From Sideroxydans sp. (lineage in GTDB: Bacteria; Pseudomonadota; Gammaproteobacteria; Burkholderiales; Gallionellaceae), in NCBI GenBank assembly GCA_028710605.1, contig JAQTTU010000014.1:1-61948 (forward strand): DNA of 61,948 nucleotides, written 5' to 3'. Each line of letters starts with the position of its first letter. The stretch's first letter is position 1. Both the position numbers and the translations under genes were made by a program. Shown here one piece after another: positions 18,039-27,029 of the stretch. The notes under the pieces are model-generated. The model did no database searches and had not been told where the DNA came from. It saw only the letters and a program-made list of their open reading frames with translations.

Positions 18039-18266
18039 ATGCAAATCATGAAAGGCAGCGAATTCCTGAAGAAGCTCAAGACCCTCGCCGAACGAAAGGG
18101 ATGGTCTTACAAGTGGCATCCCGACGAAGGCAAGGGAAGTCATGGTGCGCTTTACCTGAATGGTCAAAAAACCATCGTGCGCAATTTAAAGGACGAACTG
18201 AAAACCGGAACCTATCACGCCATGCTCAAGCAACTGGGCATCAAAGAAAGCGACCTGCACAAATAG
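18039..18266 (+). CDS. hicA: HicA-type mRNA interferase toxin
   Basis: This 75-residue protein has the dsRBD-like HicA fold: MKGSEFLKKLKTLAERKGW and the catalytic-His segment GKGSHGALYL. HicA toxins cleave mRNA and are held by HicB. ATG 18048 (MKGSEF) is the alternative start and agrees better with family N-termini; no strong ribosome site favours either. HicB begins 10 bp downstream. Confidence 0.9.
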   Translation: MQIMKGSEFLKKLKTLAERKGWSYKWHPDEGKGSHGALYLNGQKTIVRNLKDELKTGTYHAMLKQLGIKESDLHK

Positions 18267-18275
18267 AGGCACACC

Positions 18276-18698
18276 ATGAAAACTTACGACTACGCATTCA
18301 AATTTACCAAAGACGACGATGGCTGGGTCATCACCTGCCGCGATTTGCCCGAAGCCATTTCGCAGGCAGACGCAAACGAAGACCGCATCGACGTGGCGCA
18401 AGGTTGCCTGCAAGCCGCGCTCGAATCCCGCATCCGCGACAACGAATCCCTGCCCGTCGCCAGCAAGCTGCGTCGCGGCGAAGTGGAAGTGTCACCCCCA
18501 GCCGCAACCGCCGCAAAAGCCGCGCTTTACGACGCAATGCGCGAAGCGGGCATCAGCAAATCCGAGCTTGCGCACAGGCTGGGCGTGGATGAAAAAGAAG
18601 TGCGCAGAATGCTCGACGCGGGGCACGGCACAAAGCTACCGCGCATTGCCGAAGCAGTCGAAGCGTTGGGGCGGCATCTGCATATTGCGCTGGTTTGA
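18276..18698 (+). CDS. hicB: HicB antitoxin with C-terminal HTH
   Basis: This 140-residue protein has the partial RNase H-like HicB domain (YAFKFTKDDDGWVITCRDLPEAISQADANED) followed by a helix-turn-helix (AMREAGISKSELAHRLGVDEKEVRRMLD). It would neutralise HicA and repress the pair. AGAGGCACACC precedes the ATG. Confidence 0.92.
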   Translation: MKTYDYAFKFTKDDDGWVITCRDLPEAISQADANEDRIDVAQGCLQAALESRIRDNESLPVASKLRRGEVEVSPPAATAAKAALYDAMREAGISKSELAHRLGVDEKEVRRMLDAGHGTKLPRIAEAVEALGRHLHIALV

Positions 18699-18783
18699 GA
18701 ACTGCACAGGCCGCGCGAGAAAATAGCCGTGGTCTGCCCCCGGTTATTCGGTTGTTACCGGTTGTTAGGTTCAATCAATGCTT

Positions 18784-19209
18784 TTAATTTACCGCAAAAG
18801 GATTGATTACAATTAAGCCTGCAATGCGTTGACCGCTTTGCAAATCTTCGGTTAAAAGCTCGGAAGCGCCCGAGCGTTCGGCTGCCGCGATAATCATTCC
18901 ATCCCAGAAAGATGTTTGCCAAGCATCGGCAATTTCAGATGCGCGAATAACCATTTCACCGTCAGACACAGTCCTGACCCACGGCAAATAAATACGCATC
19001 ACTTCACGTGCCACAGCAGTTGGTAACGGTTGCGGGATTTTTTTGGTAACGTTGACAAAAAACTCTTGCAACACCTGAGCACTCAAACAACCGTTTTCCT
19101 GATTCCAAAGATCAATCAGTATTTGCCGCGCCTTGTCGTGCTTGATACCGGCATCACGATCATGCGCGTAGATCAGGATATTTGTATCAACGAAGCGCAG
19201 TGCGGTCAT
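18784..19209 (-). CDS. PIN-domain ribonuclease toxin (VapC-like)
   Basis: This 141-residue protein shows the PIN acidic residues: FVDTNILIYAHD (first Asp at 7), QVLQEFFVNV (Glu) and SFWDGMIIAAAE (Asp). It should be a Mg-dependent RNase. ATG 19209 is chosen because the family N-terminus begins there (MTALRFVDTN); it overlaps the antitoxin gene by 23 bp. The longer frame upstream is the antitoxin in another frame. Confidence 0.9.
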   Translation of the reverse strand: MTALRFVDTNILIYAHDRDAGIKHDKARQILIDLWNQENGCLSAQVLQEFFVNVTKKIPQPLPTAVAREVMRIYLPWVRTVSDGEMVIRASEIADAWQTSFWDGMIIAAAERSGASELLTEDLQSGQRIAGLIVINPFAVN

Positions 19210-19432
19210 GGAGCGCCTCGCGATCATTGACACCCAGACCGCCAAGCGACCAAGGCTGTTCAAGCATGGAAAGAGCAATCTGTTTGGAATGCTCGTAGCG
19301 ACGATGGTTTTCGATTTTTTCAATCAACTCATCGGCCAGCAAGGCACTCACGCTGGTGCCTTGTTGCGCGGCAAAAACGCGCGCGGCCACGAGCACCTCC
19401 CGATCAAGTGCAAGAGTGATGTTCTGTTTCAT
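19187..19432 (-). CDS. Ribbon-helix-helix antitoxin of the PIN toxin
   Basis: This 81-residue protein starts MKQNITLALDREVLVAARVF, with a beta strand then helix typical of RHH repressors, followed by QQGTSVSALLADELIEKIE. Start 19432 is chosen over an upstream ATG because it gives the conserved N-terminus. It is coupled to the downstream PIN gene by overlap. Confidence 0.85.
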   Translation of the reverse strand: MKQNITLALDREVLVAARVFAAQQGTSVSALLADELIEKIENHRRYEHSKQIALSMLEQPWSLGGLGVNDREALHDRTALR

Positions 19433-19716
19433 GGGGTTACTCCCGTAAAATTTAGTCGCACGTATATTACGTGCAACAAGAGCCATTCACCAGCAGCATT
19501 TACGCATTTGAAAAAAACAATCCAATGTAAGCCAGTTGATTCAGAACAAAAAACCCCCCCGCTTCCTTGTGATGGGCGGGGGGTGGAGGTGAGGCAAAAT
19601 ATCTGGTCACTCAGGATTCAGATTTCGTGGGAAAACGCGGAAACCGTGGTCTGTCCCCGTTTCTCGTTTCTTAAGGCGGCGTGAAAATGATTGTGATGCT
19701 GGCTCCTTTGCCTCAG

Positions 19717-19752
19717 CCAACAAAACGCCCCGGATACGGGGCGTTTTGTTGG
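19717..19752. terminator. Perfect 36-bp palindrome, likely bidirectional terminator
   Basis: CCAACAAAACGCCCC and GGGGCGTTTTGTTGG are exact complements around the loop GGATAC. The T-rich tracts on both sides fit a terminator working in either direction, although neither flanking gene ends close to it. Confidence 0.65.
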
Positions 19753-19840
19753 GGGCATTTATCTGTGTTTGATCGAAAACCGTGGCCCCTTTAATTTCGT
19801 GATGTGCCCTTCCTGCATGTCGCCCCCGCTTAAAATCAAA

Positions 19841-19884
19841 AGGGGACATTTCTACTTTGCTGATAGGGGACATTACAACTTTGC
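19841..19884. repeat. Two direct repeats AGGGGACATT..ACTTTGC
   Basis: AGGGGACATTTCTACTTTGC (19841-19860) and AGGGGACATTACAACTTTGC (19865-19884) differ at two or three positions with a 24-bp period. Tandem terminal repeats of this kind are found at ends of some insertion sequences, so this may be a solo IS end. No transposase is present. Confidence 0.6.
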
Positions 19885-19911
19885 GTTTACATATCTGTGG
19901 TCTCTGATTGT

Positions 19912-21747
19912 TTAAGCACCCTGATTCTCATTAAATTTTGTTTGTATGAAAGTAAATAGTGCATTGAAGTTTTGCTTAGTTTCTTCAGAAAGTTCGAACT
20001 TTGTTTTTGTAATTAAAAGTTCTTGGATAGCTCTATTGAAATGCTTTTTGCTAAATTTGTTTTCAGTTGGATACGTTTTCTTTTGAATACTGATTTTATC
20101 TTCGTCGGAGATAAGCATCTCCATCTCACCGTTTTTCCATGAAGCATCTATATCCATCAATGTGAAAATTCTATTTCTAAGTGTGTATTCAAAAAGCTCT
20201 TGATATCGGTTCTTCTGAATAATCCCCTCTTTGTCAGAATCAAGAAGGACAAGGTATTGGCGACCCCATGCAGTGTAGAGTCTTATTGGTGTTTCTAAAT
20301 TGCTAGAGCTTGTTCCAGGCATCAGGTTAATTTTCTTTTTCAGCAAGAACTGCATGTAACTAATCACATAATAATCATTCTTGCCCTCAACCATCGTGAC
20401 GTTCGGGATAGCGTCGAATTTGCTCGGGACATAATCAAGTACATCAAGTATTGGCCTAAAGTAATCGGTTTGATCAGGATGCTTTACAGCGAACTCTCGA
20501 TAGCGAGTAACCTTAATATCTGTTTTGTTTGCGTTGAAATTTACTTCGTTGTCTCCATATTCAAGCCCATCATTCTTTACTACAAAAGCACTTTCTAGCC
20601 ATTCTGGGTTAATCAAGTGATGACTATGAGTTGTATAAATTATTCGGCAATTCTCGGCAAGTTTTTCAAAAGTGCTTAGTAATTGCATTTGTGCTGATGG
20701 ATGCAGATTGGATGCTGGTTCATCAAACAAAAACAATACATTGTTTGAAGAGTCTTTTCGGGAACCTCTGTATTGAGTGAGAAGAAGGAATACAAAAAAC
20801 CATCTAAATCCAAGTGACCTCTCATTTATTAAGAAATAACCATCTGTATCTTCTAATTTAAATTCAAGGTAATGCTTTTTCTGCTCGTCACATCCATGCT
20901 TAATTAGGATTTTTTTATGCCCAATATTTTGGTGGAAAATTTTATTCCAAGCACCGAATACCACTGTGGTTACATTACGTCCCATTTCTAATAACAGGAC
21001 ATCTAAACTTTTTTTGTCATTAATGTCGTTTGATTTTGCTCTCTCAAGAATATGTTTTTCTAAATTCGAGTTCGTGTTTGTCGCATCAAGAATGTCTTGA
21101 ATAACGAGACGATAGAAGGCGGATTTTTGTGATTTATTGTCACCGTCTTCAAGATATATTCTGTCAGGAAATTCAAAAAGAAAATTCGGGAAATATAGAA
21201 CGCTAGGCATTAGGGTCATGATGTGCTTCACAGTTGCTTGCCAAATGTCGCTATGAGTAATGTGTGATATGGAAATTCCTTTTCTCCCATTTCCCACTTT
21301 TCCGACAAGCGAAATCGTCCAGAGATTCTCGCGAAGTTTTGCATCGAACTTTGAATCTTGGAAGCCAACGTACCGAGATATTGTGATTCGGTCAATTTTA
21401 TTGGTTAATGAAATGCTGTGTGTGGAACTCATGTAATTTGCAATCTTTTCTTCATCGTCAGCATCTAATTCAAGTTCGAATTTAACTGATGTTTTTTCAT
21501 TGAAGTTTGATCTGCGGCTGATGGGTATCAAACTGTGCATATCTTGAATTGAATACCCAGGCAATTCTAATGGGTCAAGTGTTTCATTTTTGTATGTGAA
21601 GTGATTAATGGCTTCAAGAATAGTCGACTTTCCTGACTCATTTAATCCAACTAATGTGTATATGTGTGAGCTTGGAATAGTAGCTAAGTCGAGGCGTGTT
21701 TTTTGGATGCCACGGAAGTTTTCAATTTCAAAATATGTAAATTTCAT
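19912..21747 (-). CDS. OLD-family ATPase/TOPRIM nuclease
   Basis: This 611-residue protein has an ABC-type ATPase and a C-terminal TOPRIM nuclease. Walker A is GLNESGKS (34-41), a signature-like segment is SLGFRW (311-316), Walker B is VLFLFDEP (337-344), and the H-loop is YTTHSHH (371-377). TOPRIM acidic residues are Glu454 (VEGKND), Asp503 and Asp505 (LLDSDKEG). OLD nucleases, including GajA of Gabija, act in phage defence. No helicase (GajB) or AriB partner is adjacent, so it is either a stand-alone class 1 OLD protein or has lost a partner. The gene is distinctly AT-rich compared with its neighbours, which indicates transfer. Confidence 0.85.
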   Translation of the reverse strand: MKFTYFEIENFRGIQKTRLDLATIPSSHIYTLVGLNESGKSTILEAINHFTYKNETLDPLELPGYSIQDMHSLIPISRRSNFNEKTSVKFELELDADDEEKIANYMSSTHSISLTNKIDRITISRYVGFQDSKFDAKLRENLWTISLVGKVGNGRKGISISHITHSDIWQATVKHIMTLMPSVLYFPNFLFEFPDRIYLEDGDNKSQKSAFYRLVIQDILDATNTNSNLEKHILERAKSNDINDKKSLDVLLLEMGRNVTTVVFGAWNKIFHQNIGHKKILIKHGCDEQKKHYLEFKLEDTDGYFLINERSLGFRWFFVFLLLTQYRGSRKDSSNNVLFLFDEPASNLHPSAQMQLLSTFEKLAENCRIIYTTHSHHLINPEWLESAFVVKNDGLEYGDNEVNFNANKTDIKVTRYREFAVKHPDQTDYFRPILDVLDYVPSKFDAIPNVTMVEGKNDYYVISYMQFLLKKKINLMPGTSSSNLETPIRLYTAWGRQYLVLLDSDKEGIIQKNRYQELFEYTLRNRIFTLMDIDASWKNGEMEMLISDEDKISIQKKTYPTENKFSKKHFNRAIQELLITKTKFELSEETKQNFNALFTFIQTKFNENQGA

Positions 21748-21809
21748 TTATACATTCCCCTTGCTTTTATAAGGCCGTTAGCGACCAATTTGACGTGCCT
21801 GCATCACAA

Positions 21810-22073
21810 CTATTCCAGCCCAAACAACTCATCCAGCGGATTCTTCCCCGCCCCCGCACTACCCGAAACTTTCTTCACCGTAAATTCCTCTTCAATGTTG
21901 TCCCGATAAAAACTCCACGCTGCGCCGGAAGTGCTGAGTCGTCGCCAGAGGTCTTCGCCGACTCCGCTGTATTGCAGGGTGTCGCCGTTGTTGAGTTGCA
22001 CTTGCAGCAGGCGCGCGCGCGCGTCGTAGCCGATGGCGCGGAGTTTGCCGGAGTTGATTTTTTTCATTTCCAT
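21810..22073 (-). CDS. KTSC domain protein
   Basis: This 87-residue protein matches the KTSC domain: KINSGKLRAIGYDARARLLQVQLNNGDTLQYSGVGEDLWRRL, then SFYRDNIEEEF. KTSC proteins are small, of unclear function, and sometimes linked to nucleic-acid enzymes. ATG 22073 has GAAGGA at good spacing; ATG 22079 would sit directly on that site. GC content is like the core genome, unlike the nuclease gene downstream. Confidence 0.8.
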   Translation of the reverse strand: MEMKKINSGKLRAIGYDARARLLQVQLNNGDTLQYSGVGEDLWRRLSTSGAAWSFYRDNIEEEFTVKKVSGSAGAGKNPLDELFGLE

Positions 22074-22131
22074 AAACATTCCTTCGGTTTCTATTTCTGA
22101 TCATTCATCCCGGACCATCAGCCCAGCAACT

Positions 22132-22255
22132 CGTCATTCCCGCGCAGGCGGGAATCCAGTTGATTAAATAGTTCTCGCGTAGCGGGTCAATGCCAAGGTT
22201 TTGTCCGCTTCGCGGACTGTTTGCTTTGCTGGATTCCCGCCTGCGCGGGAATGAC
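22132..22255. repeat. Family C compound palindrome
   Basis: CGTCATTCCCGCGCAGGCGGG and CCCGCCTGCGCGGGAATGACG enclose inner arms around TAGCGGG and CCGCTTCGCGG. It is the closest relative of the unit at 8831. Confidence 0.88.
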
Positions 22256-22282
22256 GGGACTGATGGATTATTCGTGTTCATT

Positions 22283-24970
22283 TCATTTCGTTCCATTGAA
22301 TGCCACGTATCCAGATGGCTTGGGCGATTTAAACGGCCTCTCGCCGAAGTTCACTTCCCATGTGGTGTCCGACTGCGGGATGCCTTGTTTTACTTCGCTG
22401 GTGACTGTTCCGGCGGCGAGTACGCAGGCGCGGTAATGTTTGCCGTTTTCCAGCGGGAATCCGTTGCCGTTGTCGGGTGTGCCGCTGAGCCATTGGCCGT
22501 TTACGCTGAAATAAAGTTTGCCCCGGTCGAGGTCGGCGGCGATGCCGAAGATGTCGCCGTCCTTGTAGAGTTTTTGTTCGCCGTGGCTGATGACGGTTGT
22601 GCCGCCGGGCATGGGCGGTACGTCGATGCCTTTGCCGCGTTCCAGGCACAGACCGATGTTGGCGTGGGTGTGCGCGGCGAGCGCGCCGGTGACTTTCATT
22701 TTGCCTTCGTAGTAAAGCTTGCCTGCCGAGAAGGCGTGATCCGACCACGCGTCGGTGTATGCCCCCGCCGGGCCGCGTCGCAGCGTGTTGCCATTGACGG
22801 CTTCTGTGAATGCGCTTTGCAGGCTGATGCGCGTGCCGTTGGGGGCGGGCTTCAGCGGCGGCGGCAGGGCGAAGGCGGGCGTTTTCGCGGAAATGCTGAA
22901 TCCGCTGGCGGGTGCTTGATTGCTTGCCTGAACGGTTGCCGGTGCGGCAGCGGTGAGCGCGCGGGTTGCGGCGGCGATGTCGATCAGGTCGTTGGCTTCG
23001 CTGTTGGTCGGGAATCGATTGAACAGGCGGGTGCCCATTCTTTGCATGATGTCAATTTCCCGGGTGATGAAAACTTTGGGTTTGCCGCCCCCGCTGAGGG
23101 TGACGCGCGGTTCGTAAAATCCGATGGCGATCACTTGTTTCAGTTCAACGCCGTGCGCGGCTTCGATGTGCCATTCGACCGGCTCGTAGGCGTGCAGCAG
23201 CAACACTGCATTGTTTGCGCTCACTTTGAGGTTGACCTTGCCTTCGGGATGTTCCTGAAATTTGCGCGGCATGTCTTGCGGAAAATTCGCCTGATAGATC
23301 GAAACTACATGCACCGGCGCGCCCTCTGCCGGATAAGGCGCGGGCTTGGCAGGCAATGCTGGCGCGGCGACCGGTGCGGTGGTTTGCATCGTATAGGGCG
23401 CTGCCGCTGCGGCTGCAGGCAGGGCGTTGAATGCGGCGCGCGCTTGATCCTGCTGCATCAGCGCGGGTGCTTTGATCGGCGGCACGGGGAAGGCGGCCAG
23501 GGTACGCGGAAACAGCGCGGCGAGTTGCGGCGGCACGCTGTTGTAGTTGATCTCCGGGTAGATGGGCGACAAGCCGCTCAAGCGCCATTGTCCTTCGCCT
23601 TCGTAGCTGGCGTAGTTGAGTTGGCCGGTCATCTGAACGCCGTTGTCGAGCAACGATTTTAGCGCGGGCAACTGTTCGCCGATCTTGCTTGCCCAGTCCG
23701 GCGTTTGCGACAGCACGCCGCGCGCCTTGATCTGGTATGAGCCACGGATGCCCTGCACATCCAGCAGCTCCAGCGCGATGCGCCCGGCGGGTATGCAGCC
23801 GCTGCCGTAACCCGACAGTTCAAGCGCCTGCGCCGCTTCGGGTGTCAGTGTGAAACGAACGCCATCATTCTGCGCATCAGCGGCAGGCGGACAACTCTCG
23901 TTGGCGGGTTTGTCTTTGGCGAGCAGCGGCTTGATGCGTTCCATTTTTGCCAGACCGGCATGTTCCAGCGCGGACAGGATATGCAGCGCCTTGTACATCG
24001 CGCCAAGTTCGTAGGGTTTGCGATCCGCCTTGTCGTAATAGGTGGCCGTGAACGGGGTCGGCGCTTCCGACTGGCGCATTGTGCCGGGCACGGGTTTGTC
24101 GTCGCCGCCGCGTTGCAGTTGCAGCGGTAAGCAGGCGATGCTGTTGCGCGCGAGCCAGCTGGTGTCGCCCGCTTGAAGAGCGATCTGCTGTCTCGCCAGT
24201 TCGAGGGTGGGCGGTTGGCGCAAGAGGCTCTTCTGCATCTCAAACGCATAGTTGTTGGTCTGGCCTCGGGAGGCTTGCGCGGCCTCGATCTCGATCTCGT
24301 AAGTCGAGCGCCATCCAGAATGGGTGCGCACCACTTTGACATGGCCTTTGCCGTCTTCGCTCAATTGCCGGAGTTTTGGGAACAAACGTTTCGCTTCGGG
24401 GCTTTGCGTCCATGCGGGCGCATCGGCGAGTTTGATCGTGTAGGTCACGTCATAAACATCCATATCCATGACGGTCTCGGGCGACTTTTCAGTCTTCTCG
24501 ATGCCCGCGAATTCTCTGCGCCCATAGTTAAAGCACAGCGCGTTGCCATAGCCGGTCTGGTTGTTGGCGAACCCTTGCCACGTCATCTGGTACGTCCGCG
24601 CGGGCAGTGCGCCGCTGTCGGTCGCTATGCTGCGGTCGGTAGCGGTAAAGAAACCCTGCGTGGTCAGATAATCCATTTGCTCGATCTGAATATCGCGCAC
24701 CGCTTGATCGCGCAAATTGGTTTGCCGCAACAGCGTCACCGCAAAGCGTCCCGGCACGGCTGCGGGTGAGATGCCGGGAAAGCCGGAAATTTCCGGTGCC
24801 GGGCGGTTGAGATCGACACTGATGCAGGACTCGGAATTATCTCGCGTGGCGATGTTGACCATCGCCTGCTTGCGCACCGCTTCTTCCTTCAGCATCCCCC
24901 CGTAACTGATGCACGGCAGGCTTAACAATGCAGCGGCGATGAGTGGGTGGATTTTGAGGAAATTATTCAT
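22283..24970 (-). CDS. Exported protein with C-terminal SPRY domain
   Basis: This 895-residue protein begins with a Sec signal (IHPLIAAALLSLPCISYGG). The middle 650 residues match nothing I know; they include Ala/Pro-rich linkers near residues 500-560. The C-terminal part (about 740-890) is a SPRY/B30.2-like beta-sandwich: GKLYYEGKM, NIGLCLERGKGID, DIFGIAADLDRGKLYFSVNGQW, then YRACVLAAG and WEVNFGERPF. SPRY domains bind proteins or peptides and are uncommon in exported bacterial proteins. It is followed on the same strand, after a gap, by the DUF3857 gene upstream at 27029. Confidence 0.75.
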   Translation of the reverse strand: MNNFLKIHPLIAAALLSLPCISYGGMLKEEAVRKQAMVNIATRDNSESCISVDLNRPAPEISGFPGISPAAVPGRFAVTLLRQTNLRDQAVRDIQIEQMDYLTTQGFFTATDRSIATDSGALPARTYQMTWQGFANNQTGYGNALCFNYGRREFAGIEKTEKSPETVMDMDVYDVTYTIKLADAPAWTQSPEAKRLFPKLRQLSEDGKGHVKVVRTHSGWRSTYEIEIEAAQASRGQTNNYAFEMQKSLLRQPPTLELARQQIALQAGDTSWLARNSIACLPLQLQRGGDDKPVPGTMRQSEAPTPFTATYYDKADRKPYELGAMYKALHILSALEHAGLAKMERIKPLLAKDKPANESCPPAADAQNDGVRFTLTPEAAQALELSGYGSGCIPAGRIALELLDVQGIRGSYQIKARGVLSQTPDWASKIGEQLPALKSLLDNGVQMTGQLNYASYEGEGQWRLSGLSPIYPEINYNSVPPQLAALFPRTLAAFPVPPIKAPALMQQDQARAAFNALPAAAAAAPYTMQTTAPVAAPALPAKPAPYPAEGAPVHVVSIYQANFPQDMPRKFQEHPEGKVNLKVSANNAVLLLHAYEPVEWHIEAAHGVELKQVIAIGFYEPRVTLSGGGKPKVFITREIDIMQRMGTRLFNRFPTNSEANDLIDIAAATRALTAAAPATVQASNQAPASGFSISAKTPAFALPPPLKPAPNGTRISLQSAFTEAVNGNTLRRGPAGAYTDAWSDHAFSAGKLYYEGKMKVTGALAAHTHANIGLCLERGKGIDVPPMPGGTTVISHGEQKLYKDGDIFGIAADLDRGKLYFSVNGQWLSGTPDNGNGFPLENGKHYRACVLAAGTVTSEVKQGIPQSDTTWEVNFGERPFKSPKPSGYVAFNGTK

Positions 24971-24999
24971 GGGAAATTAGAGCGGCGGAAAAAACGACA

Positions 25000-25030
25000 T
25001 CATGGAGATGCCCGTATTTACTGGCTTGCG
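25000..25030. repeat. Half copy of family A repeat
   Basis: TCATGGAGATGCCCGTATTTACTGGCTTGCG equals the right half of family A units. It lies just upstream of the SPRY gene start, in the 193-bp gap that otherwise shows no feature. Confidence 0.8.
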
Positions 25031-25163
25031 ACGAAGGGGTGTTGAGATTGCGCAATCATTTTCTTCATCCGGCGGACTCATCTCCTCCGCGCAGGAGAGC
25101 GGGAGTTTGTGCCAGTGGTCTTTAATGATTTTCATTGCGATCCGTTTCGGATTCTTTGTCGAA

Positions 25164-27029
25164 TTATTTATACAACACCTGCTCCTTCAAGTTATCTATC
25201 GCCTTCTCCGCAATCTTTTTGTATTCGACGAATACCTGCGGTTTGCAGACGTTGCCTTTGGTGCGGTCATCGAGTGTGCGTTTGACGGTCAGGACGTTGC
25301 CTTTGAGTTTGTAGTTCGCCGTGTAGGACACGAAGTCGTTGGCGATTTTCAGGTTGTCCGGGATAGACAGCACTTTGACTGTCTTGGGCAATTCGATGGT
25401 GTATTCCTCTGTGGCATTGATACTGGAACAGACGACATCGACTTCTTCCGGTTCCATCGCGGTCTGAAGGAATGAATAAATAGGCGCGGCTAAACTGAGC
25501 GGTGGATAGATGTAGAAGGCACCTGCGCCGGGCAGCTTGATGAATTTTTCGGCATTGAAGCTTGCTTTGTAGTGGTAGTTGTCCGTCAGTTCTTTCGGGT
25601 CGTCTTTTTCCAGTTTGCCGTTGCCGATTATGTTTTGTTGCCGGTATATGTTTTTGACCAGATCATCTTCGGTTTCCTTGGTCATGTTGCGCGCCCAGGC
25701 TCGTGTTTGTACTGCGTTTACCCCTTGCAGAGATACATCCACATTGCCGGAAACTGAACCGTCGGGCGCGAACTTGAACTTACTTTTGACGTATTGCTTG
25801 TTGCTGCCGATGGGCGGCACCGGAGTTTTTGCGCCATCCTTGAAGCCTTCGACCAGCAGCACGGGTTTGTCCTGGTCGCCGTAGGGCAGCAAGCCGAACG
25901 GTGTGGAGTCCGATGTGGAATCGAGATACAGGTCGAACGCGGGGACATAATTGATTACGTGGTTGACGGTGGAAACGACAGGGACTTTTGCCAATTGATA
26001 GGCCGACCCCGCATTCACCAAGGCCTGCGTGCTCTTGATGCCGCGAGCCGCGAGCAGGGCTTGCAGCAGTGTGGCGTGATCTTTGCAGTCGCCCATCTTG
26101 TTGTCGAGGATGAACGCGGTATCTCGCGGTACGACAGCGCCGATGCCGATGCAATTGCCGGCATAGGTGATATTGGTGGCGACCCATTCGTAAAGGGCGC
26201 GAGCCTGTTCTTTGGGGGCAGATTTGTCCTTGACGATGTCGCTGGCCAGTTTGCTGATCCGTTCCGTGACGGCTGCCTTGGGCAGCGCTCGTTCGCCATA
26301 AGCGGATGCGATGTCGGCGTAAGTTTTGAAAGTGGAAAAAGACAGGCCGGTGACCTTGTCGGCATCGAACACCGAATAATCGCGGCGTTCGGTTTTGAGC
26401 GGTTGCGGGTTGGCATAAGACCACTCGATGATTTTGCGCTCGCCTTGTGTTTCGTTTGCCGTTTCTTTCATGCCTCGTGCTTCGTACTGCACCCACATCG
26501 CGGCGGGATAGTCGAATCTCACACGTACATCGTTGTAGGCGACCTGATCGGAGAAATACTGCGCAGTCGAATATTGCTTGGGGAACATCGGCTCGGTTTG
26601 CACCAGCTTGAAGGAGAACACGACTTTGTCGCCGACAGCGACATCGGGAAAGACGACGGTCAATGTTGACCAGTCGGAATAGACCGGAGAATCCTTGTCC
26701 TTGCCGCTGTTGACTTCAAGCTGGTAGTTGTCTTTGGGCACGTCCAAGCGGCGACCATCCGCTTTTAAGGTATAGGCCGCGACCACTTCGGTCTTCTCTG
26801 CGCTGGTGCTGTAACTGACGGAAGCGCTCTTGGACCTTTCCAGCGCGGTTTCTTTCAACACTGTTTTCGACCATTCGTGTGACTCTGTCGCCGTGCCGTC
26901 TTCATTGATGGAGTAGGTGGCGTGGTAGTAGTCGAAGCGGATTTGCAGCTCAAGCGGATCGCCTGTTGCGGCGCAAGCAGAGGTGCAAAACATGAGTGCT
27001 GCAAGTAAAGAAGCGAATGCGATTTTCAA
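25164..27029 (-). CDS. Exported DUF3857/transglutaminase-like protein (TTG start)
   Basis: This 621-residue protein has an N-terminal signal (IAFASLLAALMFCTSACA), a DUF3857 half and a transglutaminase-like core with Cys315 (KMGDCKDHATLLQALL), a His in VNHVINYV and an Asp in DLYLDSTSD. Such proteins are thought to act on envelope peptides or cross-links; the substrate is unknown. The TTG at 27029 is chosen because AAAGGGGATTCAC precedes it and the signal begins there. The longer ATG-initiated frame would translate the conserved leader. Control is probably through the promoter and leader at 27030-27218. Confidence 0.85.
   Translation of the reverse strand: MKIAFASLLAALMFCTSACAATGDPLELQIRFDYYHATYSINEDGTATESHEWSKTVLKETALERSKSASVSYSTSAEKTEVVAAYTLKADGRRLDVPKDNYQLEVNSGKDKDSPVYSDWSTLTVVFPDVAVGDKVVFSFKLVQTEPMFPKQYSTAQYFSDQVAYNDVRVRFDYPAAMWVQYEARGMKETANETQGERKIIEWSYANPQPLKTERRDYSVFDADKVTGLSFSTFKTYADIASAYGERALPKAAVTERISKLASDIVKDKSAPKEQARALYEWVATNITYAGNCIGIGAVVPRDTAFILDNKMGDCKDHATLLQALLAARGIKSTQALVNAGSAYQLAKVPVVSTVNHVINYVPAFDLYLDSTSDSTPFGLLPYGDQDKPVLLVEGFKDGAKTPVPPIGSNKQYVKSKFKFAPDGSVSGNVDVSLQGVNAVQTRAWARNMTKETEDDLVKNIYRQQNIIGNGKLEKDDPKELTDNYHYKASFNAEKFIKLPGAGAFYIYPPLSLAAPIYSFLQTAMEPEEVDVVCSSINATEEYTIELPKTVKVLSIPDNLKIANDFVSYTANYKLKGNVLTVKRTLDDRTKGNVCKPQVFVEYKKIAEKAIDNLKEQVLYK

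Larger units (their letters stand above)
19433..19911. other. 479-bp non-coding stretch
   Basis: It holds a CCCCCCGC/GCGGGGGG hairpin near 19555-19585, the phrase CCGTGGTCTGTCCCCG at 19642 (a variant is at 18729), a perfect 36-bp palindrome at 19717 and two direct repeats at 19841. No credible gene is visible. The mix suggests remnants of insertion events beside the nuclease gene. Confidence 0.6.

Noticed and set aside
19912-21747. Assigning the OLD protein as GajA of a Gabija system
   Set aside because: The required UvrD-like GajB helicase gene is not adjacent, so only the broader OLD family is supported.
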